From: TMED23 sp964566055
GTDB lineage: Bacteria > Pseudomonadota > Alphaproteobacteria > Rhodospirillales > UBA2165
Assembly (NCBI GenBank): GCA_964566055.1
Contig: CAZMHI010000022.1
Location: forward strand, 1-64,000
Length of the DNA stretch: 64,000 bases
Direction of reading: 5' to 3'
The notes beneath the pieces are model-generated. The model ran no database searches, was not told the origin of the DNA, and saw only the letters and a list, made by a program, of their open reading frames with translations. The translations under genes and the position numbers were made by a program. Shown here piece by piece: positions 25,514 through 34,951 of this stretch (positions within the stretch are counted from its first letter, which is position 1; each line of letters starts with the position of its first letter).

Positions 25514-26500
25514 TCATTGTTCCATCGATTGGGCCAAAAGTTTTTGCTGTTGCCGCAATAATTGCTGAGTTTTCATATTGATAATTTGCGGTGTCATTTT
25601 CTCTAAATGAGCCTCGGCCTGGCGGAGCGCCTTTAGGTAGGTTTCATCTTTAATCTCAGATTCGGCGGAAAAAGCCAATTGATGAACGTGCAGCTGGTCC
25701 GGCGGCAATTCATCTTCGGCTTCCTGCTGAAATTCCTCGATTTTGTCGTTCAAAAATTCGAAAGCCTGACTTTGCGCCAATTTGTTATCGCTGTGTAAAT
25801 AGCCAATTAGTTGTTTTGCGGTTTCTACCCGCTCAGCCAGTAAAAGGTGAAAAAACTGGGTCCAGAATGGAAGGTCCCACAACCGGTGTGTTGTTCCTTT
25901 TTTTCCATCCATAGGGAATAACTTGATCGGAACACAGTATTTTCGATCCACCATCTCGGCGATCTGCTGTAGCCATTTATCGCCAAACCAATAGGGAAAA
26001 TGGGGCACAATAAAATGCCCAACAAGGTTTACCCATTGAGCGGTTGTGACCATCGTGGTGATGCCGCCTTCTGGCATAATTGGATCAGGCAAATATCCTA
26101 CGGCGACGCGGTCGGTTGGCAAATTGTGGAACCATTCAAGCATTACAACGTCCCAACCGGGGGTCATCAATTCATAGTCATCGGGAAAGCCAAAATAGAG
26201 GCCAGCATTTGAACTGTTCCGCCATAGTTCAGTAAATGCATCGCCATGGGTAATGGGTCTGGAACTGACATGCCAATGGACCTTAAAACCGATCGACTTA
26301 TCCCAACCGGAGGCGATCAAATCATGGGTTTTACTGTCATCGTCATCCACATAAATCCAAAGATCAATGTGATCTTTATTAACCGCTTGGTTATCGAGAG
26401 AACTGATCGCGCGTTTCACCTTTTCAGGCCGCCCGCGGGTCAGCATAAGGATGTTAATATGATCTGGATCGTCAATGGGTATAGGTTCAATATCAGTCAT
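25514..26500 (-). CDS. GT-A-fold glycosyltransferase-like protein
   Basis: This 328-residue protein begins with a family-2-like segment, INILMLTRGRPEKVKRAISSLDNQ (residues 15-38), and a D-D-D-D acidic run (WIYVDDDDSK, about 48-57), which can bind a nucleotide-sugar metal. PDDYELMTPGWD and PHFPYWFGDKW lie in the middle, and the C-terminal 80 residues are Gln/Glu-rich and likely coiled coil. The second Asp-rich patch (FPDDYEL) resembles the GT-A DxD. It probably transfers a sugar to a glycan, but it lacks the normal C-terminal region of characterised GT2 enzymes, so it could also be a glycan-modifying relative. It lies between the radical SAM and fucose-synthase-like genes in the operon. Confidence 0.6.
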   Translation of the reverse strand: MTDIEPIPIDDPDHINILMLTRGRPEKVKRAISSLDNQAVNKDHIDLWIYVDDDDSKTHDLIASGWDKSIGFKVHWHVSSRPITHGDAFTELWRNSSNAGLYFGFPDDYELMTPGWDVVMLEWFHNLPTDRVAVGYLPDPIMPEGGITTMVTTAQWVNLVGHFIVPHFPYWFGDKWLQQIAEMVDRKYCVPIKLFPMDGKKGTTHRLWDLPFWTQFFHLLLAERVETAKQLIGYLHSDNKLAQSQAFEFLNDKIEEFQQEAEDELPPDQLHVHQLAFSAESEIKDETYLKALRQAEAHLEKMTPQIINMKTQQLLRQQQKLLAQSMEQ

Positions 26501-26556
26501 CAGGAAACTTAAATTTCATTACAGCGGATGTAGATTACTAACTTAGCAAAGTAAGT

Positions 26557-28617
26557 TTACCACACGCCTACCCCTTCTGATTTATCATCATGTGCATCAT
26601 GCAGGTTTCCATCTGCACTTTCAAATGGCGCTTGATCACTGGCATACCATTGGGCCGGCCAAAGTATGTCATCGTTTTTTCTACCATATACAACACGTTC
26701 CAAGGCGAAGAGGTTCAGATCACCTTCGTAGTCGATTGGTTCAATGTATAAAATCTGACTTAGATCACGAATTGCCACCGGTTCTACAGTGACCACATGT
26801 TCCATAAATTCAGGGACATTGTAGCGAAATTGCCATTGTTGAATGGGAGGTGCCTCGGCGCTAGGCATACGCAACCATTGATATCGAACGACTTCCGAAA
26901 GCAAATCCAGATCTATGGTAACGCTTCGGGCATTTAAAAAAGCGCAAAGCAATTCTTCCATTTCTTGGAAGAAGCGGTCTTTTTCTGCAGCAAAACTAAG
27001 GAAAGAGCAATCTTCAGTGAACCAGTAAAGTTCGCCGTAACCTTCATATTCCACGCCCCAACCGGCGCCGTTGTAAATATCCTCCAGGCGCATTTCATAA
27101 TAATCCATTTCTTCCGAGACCAGGGAGGAAGGCATGAGGGCTGGCGCCTCATCAACCAGGAACCGGACAAAATCGGTAAAAGGAATATCCAGATGCCGGC
27201 GTAAGAAAAACAAGATGTAGGAACTTGCGCCGAGGCTATGGAGAGCCATCATCAACCAGGCAAATTTCCAGGTACGCCGCCATTGATCATGGGGCATGGA
27301 GGCAGTTTCGACAACGATTGGTACGTTTTCCATCACTTTATCGGAACTAATAGTGGCACAATGGATGGGTTTGATATCTGATTTTCGCAGTTTTATGCCA
27401 AATTGAGCCTGATAGTCCGGGTCACCCATATCGGTATTGGGAAAGGCTTCAAGCCAATACAAATACAGCGATCTCAGTTCCGAATTCAGCACGTCTTCCA
27501 CCCCGGCAATAAAACTATCGTAAGTTTCTCCTGGTAAGCCTACGATCATTTCAGTCCAGGTGGGAATTCCAGATTGGGCGAATTTGCTCTGCAGTGAGCG
27601 ATAGGTATCCATTTTGATGTTGCCGCGCTTAATATTGGCAAGAACTGTCTTACTATTACTTTGGCGCGAAAGATTTACACCTTTGTCGAGGCCGTGATCG
27701 AATAGTAATTTCCCAGTATCAAATACATTGGTATCGGTGTTTTTGCCATAACAGACTCTAAAACGTTGTGGATAGCCATAGCGTTTTTTAGCATCGGCAA
27801 AAGCCTGCGCCAGTTCAATATCCCGCCGGTGCATACCAAAATTTGAATCGGCGCCAAAAACGTAGCCAATTTTATTCTGACCAATCCACTCGATTTCCTG
27901 CTTCGACCGTTCCAAGCTGTGATATTTGAAACGCCGACCGATGTCACCTTTACCCCAGTAGCAAAAGGTGCATTGAAACGGACAGCCACGATTTGATTCT
28001 AAGATGGCTTGAAAAGAAAACTGCGGATTTTCGCTGATTAAATTATCAAACAATCCTCCGACATAGGGCGAGGGCATATTGTCCAGGTCTCGCTCGAAAG
28101 GATATTCTCCTTCGTTGACCATGATGCTTTCACCATCACGCCAGCTTACCTGTGGAATGTCTGCAAATTCCCGGGAGGAAAGATTGCGAACCAAAATGTC
28201 GCCGAAAGGCAATTCGCCCTCGCCTCTTACACAGACATCAATAAACGGATGTTCTATCATAAACTCAGTCGGATCATGCGGTACACTACCACCGCCAAAA
28301 ATGATCAGACAATTCGGATAGCGTGCCTTAATTTCACGGGCGACGTGAAGCGATAAATTGGCGCTCCAGGAATAAAGAGAAAATGCTGCCACATCGGGTT
28401 CATCAATTTGGGCTAATATATTTTCCGGTAAATCTGCTTTGAACAGGTAGGGCGCAAACTCGTAACCTTCACGAATGGCTGGAATTTCGCGTGCATAGGC
28501 ATGAAGGCAGCCTGACACCAACGGCAGATAAGCGCCGTTGTCATGTACTAGATTGTATTCGTTCAGGTAGACGCGTGCTCTGGACCGAGATTCTAATTCG
28601 GACGACTTAATATCCAT
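26557..28617 (-). CDS. B12-binding radical SAM protein
   Basis: This 686-residue protein has an N-terminal cobalamin-binding-like Rossmann domain (about 60-150; AFSLYSWSANL, FGGGSVPHDP) and a radical SAM domain with the 4Fe-4S ligands Cys212, Cys216 and Cys219 (CPFQCTFC). The GGSVP and FGADSNFG motifs fit the SAM-binding strands. A C-terminal region of about 250 residues is specific to this class. Such enzymes methylate unactivated carbons or rearrange carbon skeletons. It is the first gene of the nine-gene minus-strand sugar operon and may make a C-methyl or branched sugar or act on a lipid. The exact target is unknown. Confidence 0.85.
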   Translation of the reverse strand: MDIKSSELESRSRARVYLNEYNLVHDNGAYLPLVSGCLHAYAREIPAIREGYEFAPYLFKADLPENILAQIDEPDVAAFSLYSWSANLSLHVAREIKARYPNCLIIFGGGSVPHDPTEFMIEHPFIDVCVRGEGELPFGDILVRNLSSREFADIPQVSWRDGESIMVNEGEYPFERDLDNMPSPYVGGLFDNLISENPQFSFQAILESNRGCPFQCTFCYWGKGDIGRRFKYHSLERSKQEIEWIGQNKIGYVFGADSNFGMHRRDIELAQAFADAKKRYGYPQRFRVCYGKNTDTNVFDTGKLLFDHGLDKGVNLSRQSNSKTVLANIKRGNIKMDTYRSLQSKFAQSGIPTWTEMIVGLPGETYDSFIAGVEDVLNSELRSLYLYWLEAFPNTDMGDPDYQAQFGIKLRKSDIKPIHCATISSDKVMENVPIVVETASMPHDQWRRTWKFAWLMMALHSLGASSYILFFLRRHLDIPFTDFVRFLVDEAPALMPSSLVSEEMDYYEMRLEDIYNGAGWGVEYEGYGELYWFTEDCSFLSFAAEKDRFFQEMEELLCAFLNARSVTIDLDLLSEVVRYQWLRMPSAEAPPIQQWQFRYNVPEFMEHVVTVEPVAIRDLSQILYIEPIDYEGDLNLFALERVVYGRKNDDILWPAQWYASDQAPFESADGNLHDAHDDKSEGVGVW

Positions 28618-28912
28618 TGATCAGCCTTCTCTCAACTCACCATATTCCGACTACACCGTTCATCGTCTCTATCTTATAGGACGGACTTTGGAAAATCATA
28701 CCATAAAGAAGAATAAAAATTGGTTACTCAATGGCGATGAATTTCTCAACGTGAAGAAAAGTCATCTAATCAGGAAAACAGTTGCTATTCATTGTAGATA
28801 TCTAGCTATATTATTCTTCATGCCGGATTGTGGCAATTTGGCCAATTTAGCAGGAACGGAGAATAATCTGTGGATATTAGTAAATTTAATCTGGAGCCAT
28901 GCAACAAGATAA

Positions 28913-31093
28913 ATGAAATATATGCTCTCGCCGTCATTAAGCCGTCCGATGACGAGTGATTTTCGCCCTGGGTTCCGTTTCCGACCGAGTATCTCCGATA
29001 TTGAACAAAGTTATAATGCGGCCCGTGACGCTCTTTTGGCCGGTAATTACGAATTGGCCGCCAAACTTGCCAGAGATGAAGACGACCTGGAAATACTAGG
29101 TTGTGCCCTGATCGGTTGTGGCGCTGTGGGCCGGGGACTAAATTTTCTTGATCAATCGGCTCCTAGCCATGACGACACCGCCCTCTTCCAAGCTTTTGCA
29201 AATTGGTGTTTGGGTAACGTGGAGCAAGCAATTCAAAAGCTGAACGATCTGGCAGCAGGCGACTATGCGGTAAAAGCGCGGAAGTTTATTAAACTGATTT
29301 CCAAGGAGCAGACCAAAGTAGTCATCTTTTACCCGCCTGAATTTTCGCCACCGCCAACGGACCGATCAATTCCTGGACTCGAGCTTCGAGAATTGTATTC
29401 AGGTAATTTCGATCCCACCCAATCCTTACATGAGATATTAGATGAGGATTTTGATCCTGAAGTAATTATTTCTTTGGGGCTGTTCGGCGAAAAACTACCG
29501 CGCCAATTGAGTGCGTTCGAATGCCGGTTCGTGATGCTGGCAGTGGATTTTGACATCTACTTTGCCAGTCAAGCTGAAGAATTGATGCGAGCAGACGTTA
29601 TTTTGTCCGCCTGCAGCTACGAACATCATTGTCTAACTGAAATGTATAGCGGGCGCGTGGCGGCTTTTCCAGGCCTATCCTTTGACACAGAAACCGGCTA
29701 CGAAGGTACCGGATGGCACACCGACAAAGATATTGATATATTTTTTTCCGGTCGGGCTTTCTATCGTCATGCACTGGAAAAAGCGCGTATCCTGTTTCGC
29801 ATTGCCACAATCGATGACCCTGAATTGAACATCCTAATTCACCACGGCTATATGGATGCAGATAATTATCGAAGAAATATGGAGCGGGCCAGGATCATTC
29901 CGATTATTCATCGCTTTCCGTTTACCATTACCCAGGGGCGCTTTGTATCGGCGGTACGATTTGGAAGTACTGTAATTACTGACGAAGGAATTTTGCCGGA
30001 AGTTTGTCTCGATTTAACCGCTGGTGTTTCGCGAAAATTTAATCAGGAGCATATTGAAGAAAATCTTGAGGATATTCTAAGAAACAACGAGGCAATTCGC
30101 GAATATGCGTTGCAAAATAAAAAAGAAATTGCAAAAGAGCTAGACGATATGTTTTGGGCTCCTCCCCAACGCGAGGAGAGATTAATCAAATTTGCTTTGT
30201 TTCAAGCAGTATTAGCCGACGATCAAGGTTCCAATCAAATTGAACCTCCGCATTCTGACTCTACGGTACCAATTGCTACCGAGCACCGTCAGGCGGAAAT
30301 TTCCTTCGCTGCATTCCTGGACCAACCTCTCGATGTTGAAATCCGCCGCCAAACGCTGCTCGATTTTGAAGCTGGTCTCGCATCGAAATCATATTCCCTC
30401 GCTTTGAGATTTAATTTTGCTCGATTTTTGTGGATAGATGGCGATCGGCAGTCATCTCTGGCCCAGTTCGAGATCGCAGCGAATTTATGCGATGATGGTG
30501 AGTTCGATCCCTTGCGTGATAGTTTGCATTCGCATTTGCTTCAACCACTAGGCGACATGATGCCGTACCAGGAATTTTACGTGCGCTCGGTCACGGATAT
30601 TCTTGGTGGGGACAATAATTACGCTGGTGCGCGTGCGGTAATTGCTTCTACGATTGCGACCTACCAAGCAGTGGATAAACTTCAAAAAGATCTGTTTGAA
30701 GATGGTATTGAGAGACTTCATCAGGCATTGCATTTTTTTGACGATAATTTTATTGCTTTGAGGCTTTTGACCAAAGCTTATGCGGCGGCAGGTTGGCCAC
30801 CCGACGATATTGCCGCAGCCTTTCACAGGACGCTCAAGCTGTACCCACCATTTATTACTGAATTGCTGCCAATTGGTTTACTGGCTGAACGAAATTTTGG
30901 CCGGGATCTAAATGCTTTAGAGTGGGTGAAGAAATGGGCTTATTTCATGGTACGTGTCAACTGGGGTGATGCCAATGCGCACGCCATTCCGGCTCAAACC
31001 TGGGAACATGCCCAATATTATTTTCACAGGCTACCGGTCAGGTTGCGCAATCAACTTGCTGACAAATTTCCAGACAAGGTACATATCAAATAG
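28913..31093 (+). CDS. Large TPR-containing, GT-B-like protein of unknown function
   Basis: This 726-residue protein has three parts. Residues about 25-120 form TPR-like helices (YNAARDALLAGNYELAAKLA). The middle (about 130-430) has a Rossmann-like alternation with DADVILSACSYEH, SGRAFYRHALEKARILFRI and a C-terminal FVSAVRFGSTVITDEG, resembling the nucleotide-binding half of GT-B enzymes used in spore or surface glycan synthesis. The last 250 residues are again helical repeats, including SLALRFNFARFLWIDGDRQSSLAQFE. It is divergent from the radical SAM operon across 295 bases. Two ATGs (28913, 28922) are in frame; no clear ribosome-binding site stands before either. It is probably a glycosyltransferase for the same glycan, but this is weak. 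Confidence 0.6.
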   Translation: MKYMLSPSLSRPMTSDFRPGFRFRPSISDIEQSYNAARDALLAGNYELAAKLARDEDDLEILGCALIGCGAVGRGLNFLDQSAPSHDDTALFQAFANWCLGNVEQAIQKLNDLAAGDYAVKARKFIKLISKEQTKVVIFYPPEFSPPPTDRSIPGLELRELYSGNFDPTQSLHEILDEDFDPEVIISLGLFGEKLPRQLSAFECRFVMLAVDFDIYFASQAEELMRADVILSACSYEHHCLTEMYSGRVAAFPGLSFDTETGYEGTGWHTDKDIDIFFSGRAFYRHALEKARILFRIATIDDPELNILIHHGYMDADNYRRNMERARIIPIIHRFPFTITQGRFVSAVRFGSTVITDEGILPEVCLDLTAGVSRKFNQEHIEENLEDILRNNEAIREYALQNKKEIAKELDDMFWAPPQREERLIKFALFQAVLADDQGSNQIEPPHSDSTVPIATEHRQAEISFAAFLDQPLDVEIRRQTLLDFEAGLASKSYSLALRFNFARFLWIDGDRQSSLAQFEIAANLCDDGEFDPLRDSLHSHLLQPLGDMMPYQEFYVRSVTDILGGDNNYAGARAVIASTIATYQAVDKLQKDLFEDGIERLHQALHFFDDNFIALRLLTKAYAAAGWPPDDIAAAFHRTLKLYPPFITELLPIGLLAERNFGRDLNALEWVKKWAYFMVRVNWGDANAHAIPAQTWEHAQYYFHRLPVRLRNQLADKFPDKVHIK

Positions 31094-31124
31094 TGAACTA
31101 AAATCCTAAACCTGCTCTCAATTA

Positions 31125-31835
31125 CTACCGGCTGAGTCGTGAGGTCAGATTTTCCCACACTCGATCTATAGCCAGACCGCTAAAGAACAACTCGGTGCAT
31201 TTTTCGGTTTCTCCAGGCGTCAAATAGCGGACCTTGCCGAGCGGCATCGCCTGCAATTGGACGGCAGCGGATATCTGCAGATAAACCGCCATTATTGTAG
31301 CACCTTTGATGTCCGGCCCGGCGACCGAGCAGCCGTGACCACGCATTAAAATAATGCTGCTCTCGCCCAAGCTTTTGGCTAGATCCCGGCCATGCTCCAT
31401 ATTGCGGACCAGCATATCGGTATCGCCGAAATTGTCATGAATATCCCAGATCGGAATGTCACGGCCAATTGCGGCTGCAGTATGAATAATCGGTTGCAGT
31501 TGAGTGCCGGTAACGCCAAACGGAATAACCGACAGCGAATGATTGTGAACCACGGATTGAACTTCGGGCCGGGCTTCCAGGATTGCGCCATGGATAAATC
31601 GCTCGCCGTAAGGTGTTAAAGTTGAACCATCGACATTATTACCCTCAAGATCAAACTCCATCAAATCGTCCCGGCAAACAATCTCCGGCGCACGAGAACA
31701 GGAAATGAAAAAATGGTTAGGGTTATCCGGATTGCGGACACTTATGTGGCCAAAAGAATCAACCACATTTTCATTGGCAAGAATGTGATTGGCAACCACC
31801 AGTTCGTCCTGCAGGGCTTCAAGTTTGGCGTTCAT
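31125..31835 (-). CDS. Class II aldolase/adducin-family protein
   Basis: This 236-residue protein has the zinc site of class II aldolases: Glu78 (GERFIHG), His97 and His99 (VVHNHS), and His167 (RGHG). The active-site Tyr region is less clear. Family members are fuculose-phosphate aldolases, ribulose-phosphate epimerases, or decarboxylases and dehydratases of small acids. It converges with the TPR protein (31-base gap) and is divergent from the MarR gene; the shared 170-base promoter contains a TTAGAAATCTAAG site. It is therefore likely part of the UbiD island rather than the sugar cluster. Confidence 0.86.
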   Translation of the reverse strand: MNAKLEALQDELVVANHILANENVVDSFGHISVRNPDNPNHFFISCSRAPEIVCRDDLMEFDLEGNNVDGSTLTPYGERFIHGAILEARPEVQSVVHNHSLSVIPFGVTGTQLQPIIHTAAAIGRDIPIWDIHDNFGDTDMLVRNMEHGRDLAKSLGESSIILMRGHGCSVAGPDIKGATIMAVYLQISAAVQLQAMPLGKVRYLTPGETEKCTELFFSGLAIDRVWENLTSRLSR

Positions 31836-31875
31836 TCGAAAAAATCTTTCCCCGGTTCATATTCATTTCAATCAT

Positions 31876-31888
31876 TTAGAAATCTAAG
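31876..31888. promoter_or_regulatory. Candidate MarR operator 1 (TTAGAAATCTAAG)
   Basis: A palindrome with TTAGA and TCTAA arms around AA. A near-identical 16-base form (TAAGAAATCTAAGTAT) occurs at 36601 and a related inverted form at 39941. It lies 41 bases upstream of the aldolase start and about 118 bases upstream of the MarR start. Confidence 0.5.
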
Positions 31889-32005
31889 TATATTTAAGAA
31901 ATTAGTCTATACTGAAAGCCATGTAGTTTGGCATTTACGGTAAGATAGTTTAAAGATTAGAGAATATTATTTTATTAATTCATTTAAGCAGATTGGTTAG
32001 TTTAA

Positions 32006-32476
32006 ATGCCGCCAAAAAAGAAAGCTAACGGCAGTTTACCGCCGTCAAAGAGCGTGGGTTTTCTCATTCGGGATACCATGCTGCACATGCAGATCGTGTT
32101 ACGAGCTCTTTTGCAGGAGCATAACCTCTCTACCGCCCAATGGTATCAGCTTCGCGTGTTGTGGGAGGAAGAGGGCATCAGTCAACGTGAGCTGAGTCAA
32201 CGCGTCTGCACCACCGAGCCAACGACCCAAAGTGCCTTATTGCGCCTGGAGCAGCAGGGCATTGTCAAACGGGTGCGCAGTAAAACCGACCGCCGCGCAA
32301 ATCATATCTTTTTGACCAGAAAAGGCCGTGCGCTGGAGCCAAAATTGATCCCCTATGCGATGACCGTCAATGACGTGGCAGCAAAGGGCATAAGCAAAAA
32401 AGAGATCAAAGAATTCACCAAAATCATCAATAAAATCCGCGCAAATATAATAGATGAAATTGGTTCTACGGATTAA
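32006..32476 (+). CDS. MarR-family transcriptional regulator
   Basis: This 156-residue protein has the MarR winged helix-turn-helix: GISQRELSQRVCTTEPTTQSALLRLEQQGIVKRVRSKTDRRANHIFLTRKGR (about residues 54-105), including the DRR wing. Long N- and C-terminal helices form the dimer interface. MarR proteins usually repress and respond to aromatic acids or oxidants. It is divergent from the aldolase. Repeated TTAGAAATC-type sites in three promoters of the adjacent 12 kb fit its operator. The 140 bases after it carry no convincing gene. Confidence 0.92.
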   Translation: MPPKKKANGSLPPSKSVGFLIRDTMLHMQIVLRALLQEHNLSTAQWYQLRVLWEEEGISQRELSQRVCTTEPTTQSALLRLEQQGIVKRVRSKTDRRANHIFLTRKGRALEPKLIPYAMTVNDVAAKGISKKEIKEFTKIINKIRANIIDEIGSTD

Positions 32477-32617
32477 CCTCGCTATTTCCGCTATTAACGC
32501 TCTCGAGAATGTATTGAGGCCTGAAGCGCAGTAACTGGCGGAAAAAATGACCAAATCCCATTTGATGGTTGCGCCCTGCACACCCTCGGCGGAGTGGCTT
32601 GATCCCAATTTTAAGAC

Positions 32618-34951
32618 TTAATTGTTGGCATCCTGTATGGCCTGCCAGATGGCAAACGGTGTCGCCGGCATTTTAATATCAGTGATGCCATAGGCTTTTA
32701 AAGCATCTACCACAGCGCTTATGAAAACCGCCGGCGCTGAAGTTGTTCCGCCTTCACCTCCCGCTTTGATGCCCAACGGATTGGTTGGCGACGGCACTTC
32801 GTTGAGCTCGACTTTAAAGGCAGGCAGGTCGCCAGCGCGGAGCATGCCGTAATCCATCAAAGAGCCGGTTAGCGTCTGACCATTTTCCGGATCGAGCACG
32901 CAGGCCTCAACCATGGCTTGACCCAAGCCTTGCACAATTGCGCCATGAGTTTGGCCATGCACGATCAGCGGATTAATTGCCCGGCCAACATCATCAATGG
33001 CTGCGTAGCGAACGAGATCAACCTCGCCGGTTTCGGGATCAATCTCAACTTCACAGATATGGCAACCATTGGGCACGACGGGCGTATGCATCTCGTTGCT
33101 GCGCACGACATTTAAGCCGCCTTGAAGGTCTTCCGGTAATTCAGTGGCATCAGCTTTGCCTGCCAGTTCATAAAGGCTGATAGAGCGATCTGTACCTTTG
33201 ACGGTAAAATCACCATCACCAAATTCGATGTCGGCAACCGCAGCTTCCAAGACATGGCTGGCAATATTTTTAGCTTTTTCGATCAGCTCATCGCAGGCCA
33301 TGACAATGACCGTGCCGGCCATGCGCATAGAACGGCCCGAGTGTGAGCCGCCGCCGACTTTAACAATATCGGTATCACCTATCACGATCTGTATTTCATC
33401 AACGGGCAAGCCCAGCCACTCTGCAGCGACTTGAGCAAAGCTGGTTTCATGGCCCTGGCCGGACGGTTGGGTGCCGATAACCAAATCGACGCGGCCATCT
33501 GGAATGACATGCAACTCGGCTTGCTCAACCGGCGTGCCGATGGAGGATTCAACATAATTGGCGAAACCAACTCCGAGCAATTTGCCGCGCCTCTTAGCTT
33601 CTGCCCGCCGCTCTTCCCGGTTATCCCAATCGGCAAGCTTCTTAGCCATCTCAACGCTTTTGTGATAATCGCCGCTGTCATAATTGAGCCCGATGGGATT
33701 TGTGTAGGGCATCTCGTCTTCACGCAGAAGATTGAGATTCTTTAGCTCCTGCACATCCATGCCGGTCTGCTCCGCTGCCAGTTCAACCAATCGTTCAATG
33801 GCGAAGGTCACTTCCGGGCGGCCCGAGCTGCGATAGGCTTGAGTGGGCACGGTATTGGTAAAAACCGCCCGTGAACGAATACAACCAACGGGTATACGAT
33901 AAGAGCCGCTGATGAGTTGCGAGCCTTTACCGAGCGGAGAGAAGGAAACGGCCCTGGCGCCGACATTGCTGATATTATCGGCCCGCATAGCCAAAAACCT
34001 GCCTTTTTTATCGAGCGCCAGTTCGACCGAGGTGTAGAGATCGCGGCCCTGATAATCGCTGATAAAAGCTTCGCTGCGGTCACAGGTATATTTCACGGGT
34101 CGGCCGATTTTCTTGGAGGCCCAGGCGACCAGACCAAACTCGACATAGACCCGGTTGCGGGTGCCGAAATTGCCGCCAACATCATGGGATAGAATACGAA
34201 CATCGTCCGGCTCGACGTTTAAGACCACAGCGAGCTCCCGTTTTTGCCGGACCGCACCACCGCTGCCGGCATAAATCGTATATCTGCCCGTCGTGCTATC
34301 ATAGGAGCCCAAGGCAGAGCGTGGTTCTATCGGCACGCCGGTTACGCGGTCAATATGAAATTGTGTCGAGATAATATGATCAGCCTTGGCAAAGGCTTGG
34401 TCGGTGCCGCTGACATCGCCGAAAGTGGTATCAATACAGACATTGGCGGGCAGCTCATCCCAGACAGCTGGTCCCTCAACATTGGCCGCTTTTAAGCCAT
34501 CCGCATTATGAGGCAGGGTCTCATAATCAACGAAAACCTCTTCTGCGGCGTCCATGGCTTGCGCTTCGGTTTCGGCGACCACCAGGGCGACCGCCTCGCC
34601 AACATGGCGGACCTTGTCGGTCGGCAACAATACATGCGGACCGATAAAAACCTCACCGCCATCAGGTGCCCCCAGTTTGAGATCGTTGTCGGTCTTCGGT
34701 AGCGGAGAGTGCGGAATGCTGGTGAGGTGATCCACTGCACAATCCTCGCCCCTAAAAACACCAAGCACGCCCGGCATATTGTGCGCCGCACCGGTGTCGA
34801 TTGAAATTATTCGCGCATGGGGATAGGGCGAACGCACCACCACCGCATAGGCCTGGTTCGGCAGATTAAAGTCATCGGTAAACTGGCCTTTGCCGGTCAG
34901 CAGGCGCTGATCTTCCTTGCGGCGAACCGGCTGGCCAATGTGTTTAGTCAT
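32618..34951 (-). CDS. Molybdenum hydroxylase large subunit (xanthine dehydrogenase/CoxL family), orphan
   Basis: This 777-residue protein is a Mo-pterin catalytic subunit. VGGNFGTRN and SGQGHETSFAQV bind molybdopterin, the active-site loop reads AYRSSGRPE, and the catalytic glutamate is Glu733 in KAGGEGG. Unlike the large subunit at 4399, this Glu is normal and no CoxG domain is attached. No small [2Fe-2S] or FAD subunit gene is next to it; the only ones here are the 3-4 kb pair, 28 kb away. It overlaps the end of the first UbiD gene by eight bases and follows it in the same operon, so the two probably act in one pathway. Confidence 0.9.
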   Translation of the reverse strand: MTKHIGQPVRRKEDQRLLTGKGQFTDDFNLPNQAYAVVVRSPYPHARIISIDTGAAHNMPGVLGVFRGEDCAVDHLTSIPHSPLPKTDNDLKLGAPDGGEVFIGPHVLLPTDKVRHVGEAVALVVAETEAQAMDAAEEVFVDYETLPHNADGLKAANVEGPAVWDELPANVCIDTTFGDVSGTDQAFAKADHIISTQFHIDRVTGVPIEPRSALGSYDSTTGRYTIYAGSGGAVRQKRELAVVLNVEPDDVRILSHDVGGNFGTRNRVYVEFGLVAWASKKIGRPVKYTCDRSEAFISDYQGRDLYTSVELALDKKGRFLAMRADNISNVGARAVSFSPLGKGSQLISGSYRIPVGCIRSRAVFTNTVPTQAYRSSGRPEVTFAIERLVELAAEQTGMDVQELKNLNLLREDEMPYTNPIGLNYDSGDYHKSVEMAKKLADWDNREERRAEAKRRGKLLGVGFANYVESSIGTPVEQAELHVIPDGRVDLVIGTQPSGQGHETSFAQVAAEWLGLPVDEIQIVIGDTDIVKVGGGSHSGRSMRMAGTVIVMACDELIEKAKNIASHVLEAAVADIEFGDGDFTVKGTDRSISLYELAGKADATELPEDLQGGLNVVRSNEMHTPVVPNGCHICEVEIDPETGEVDLVRYAAIDDVGRAINPLIVHGQTHGAIVQGLGQAMVEACVLDPENGQTLTGSLMDYGMLRAGDLPAFKVELNEVPSPTNPLGIKAGGEGGTTSAPAVFISAVVDALKAYGITDIKMPATPFAIWQAIQDANN

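Noticed and set aside
28688..28912. 74-codon plus-strand reading frame ahead of the TPR protein
   Set aside because: It has no family-like composition or ribosome-binding site, and it lies in the AT-rich divergent promoter.
28899..28916. Five-codon leader peptide (ATG CAA CAA GAT AAA TGA) overlapping the TPR protein start
   Set aside because: The ATGA overlap is attractive, but GGAG lies only two bases from the ATG, and no repression-related codons are present.
32454..32534. 26-codon ORF overlapping the MarR stop, and an adjacent 24-28 codon ORF ending near 32620
   Set aside because: Both are short, unrecognised and without ribosome-binding sites; chance frames are likely.
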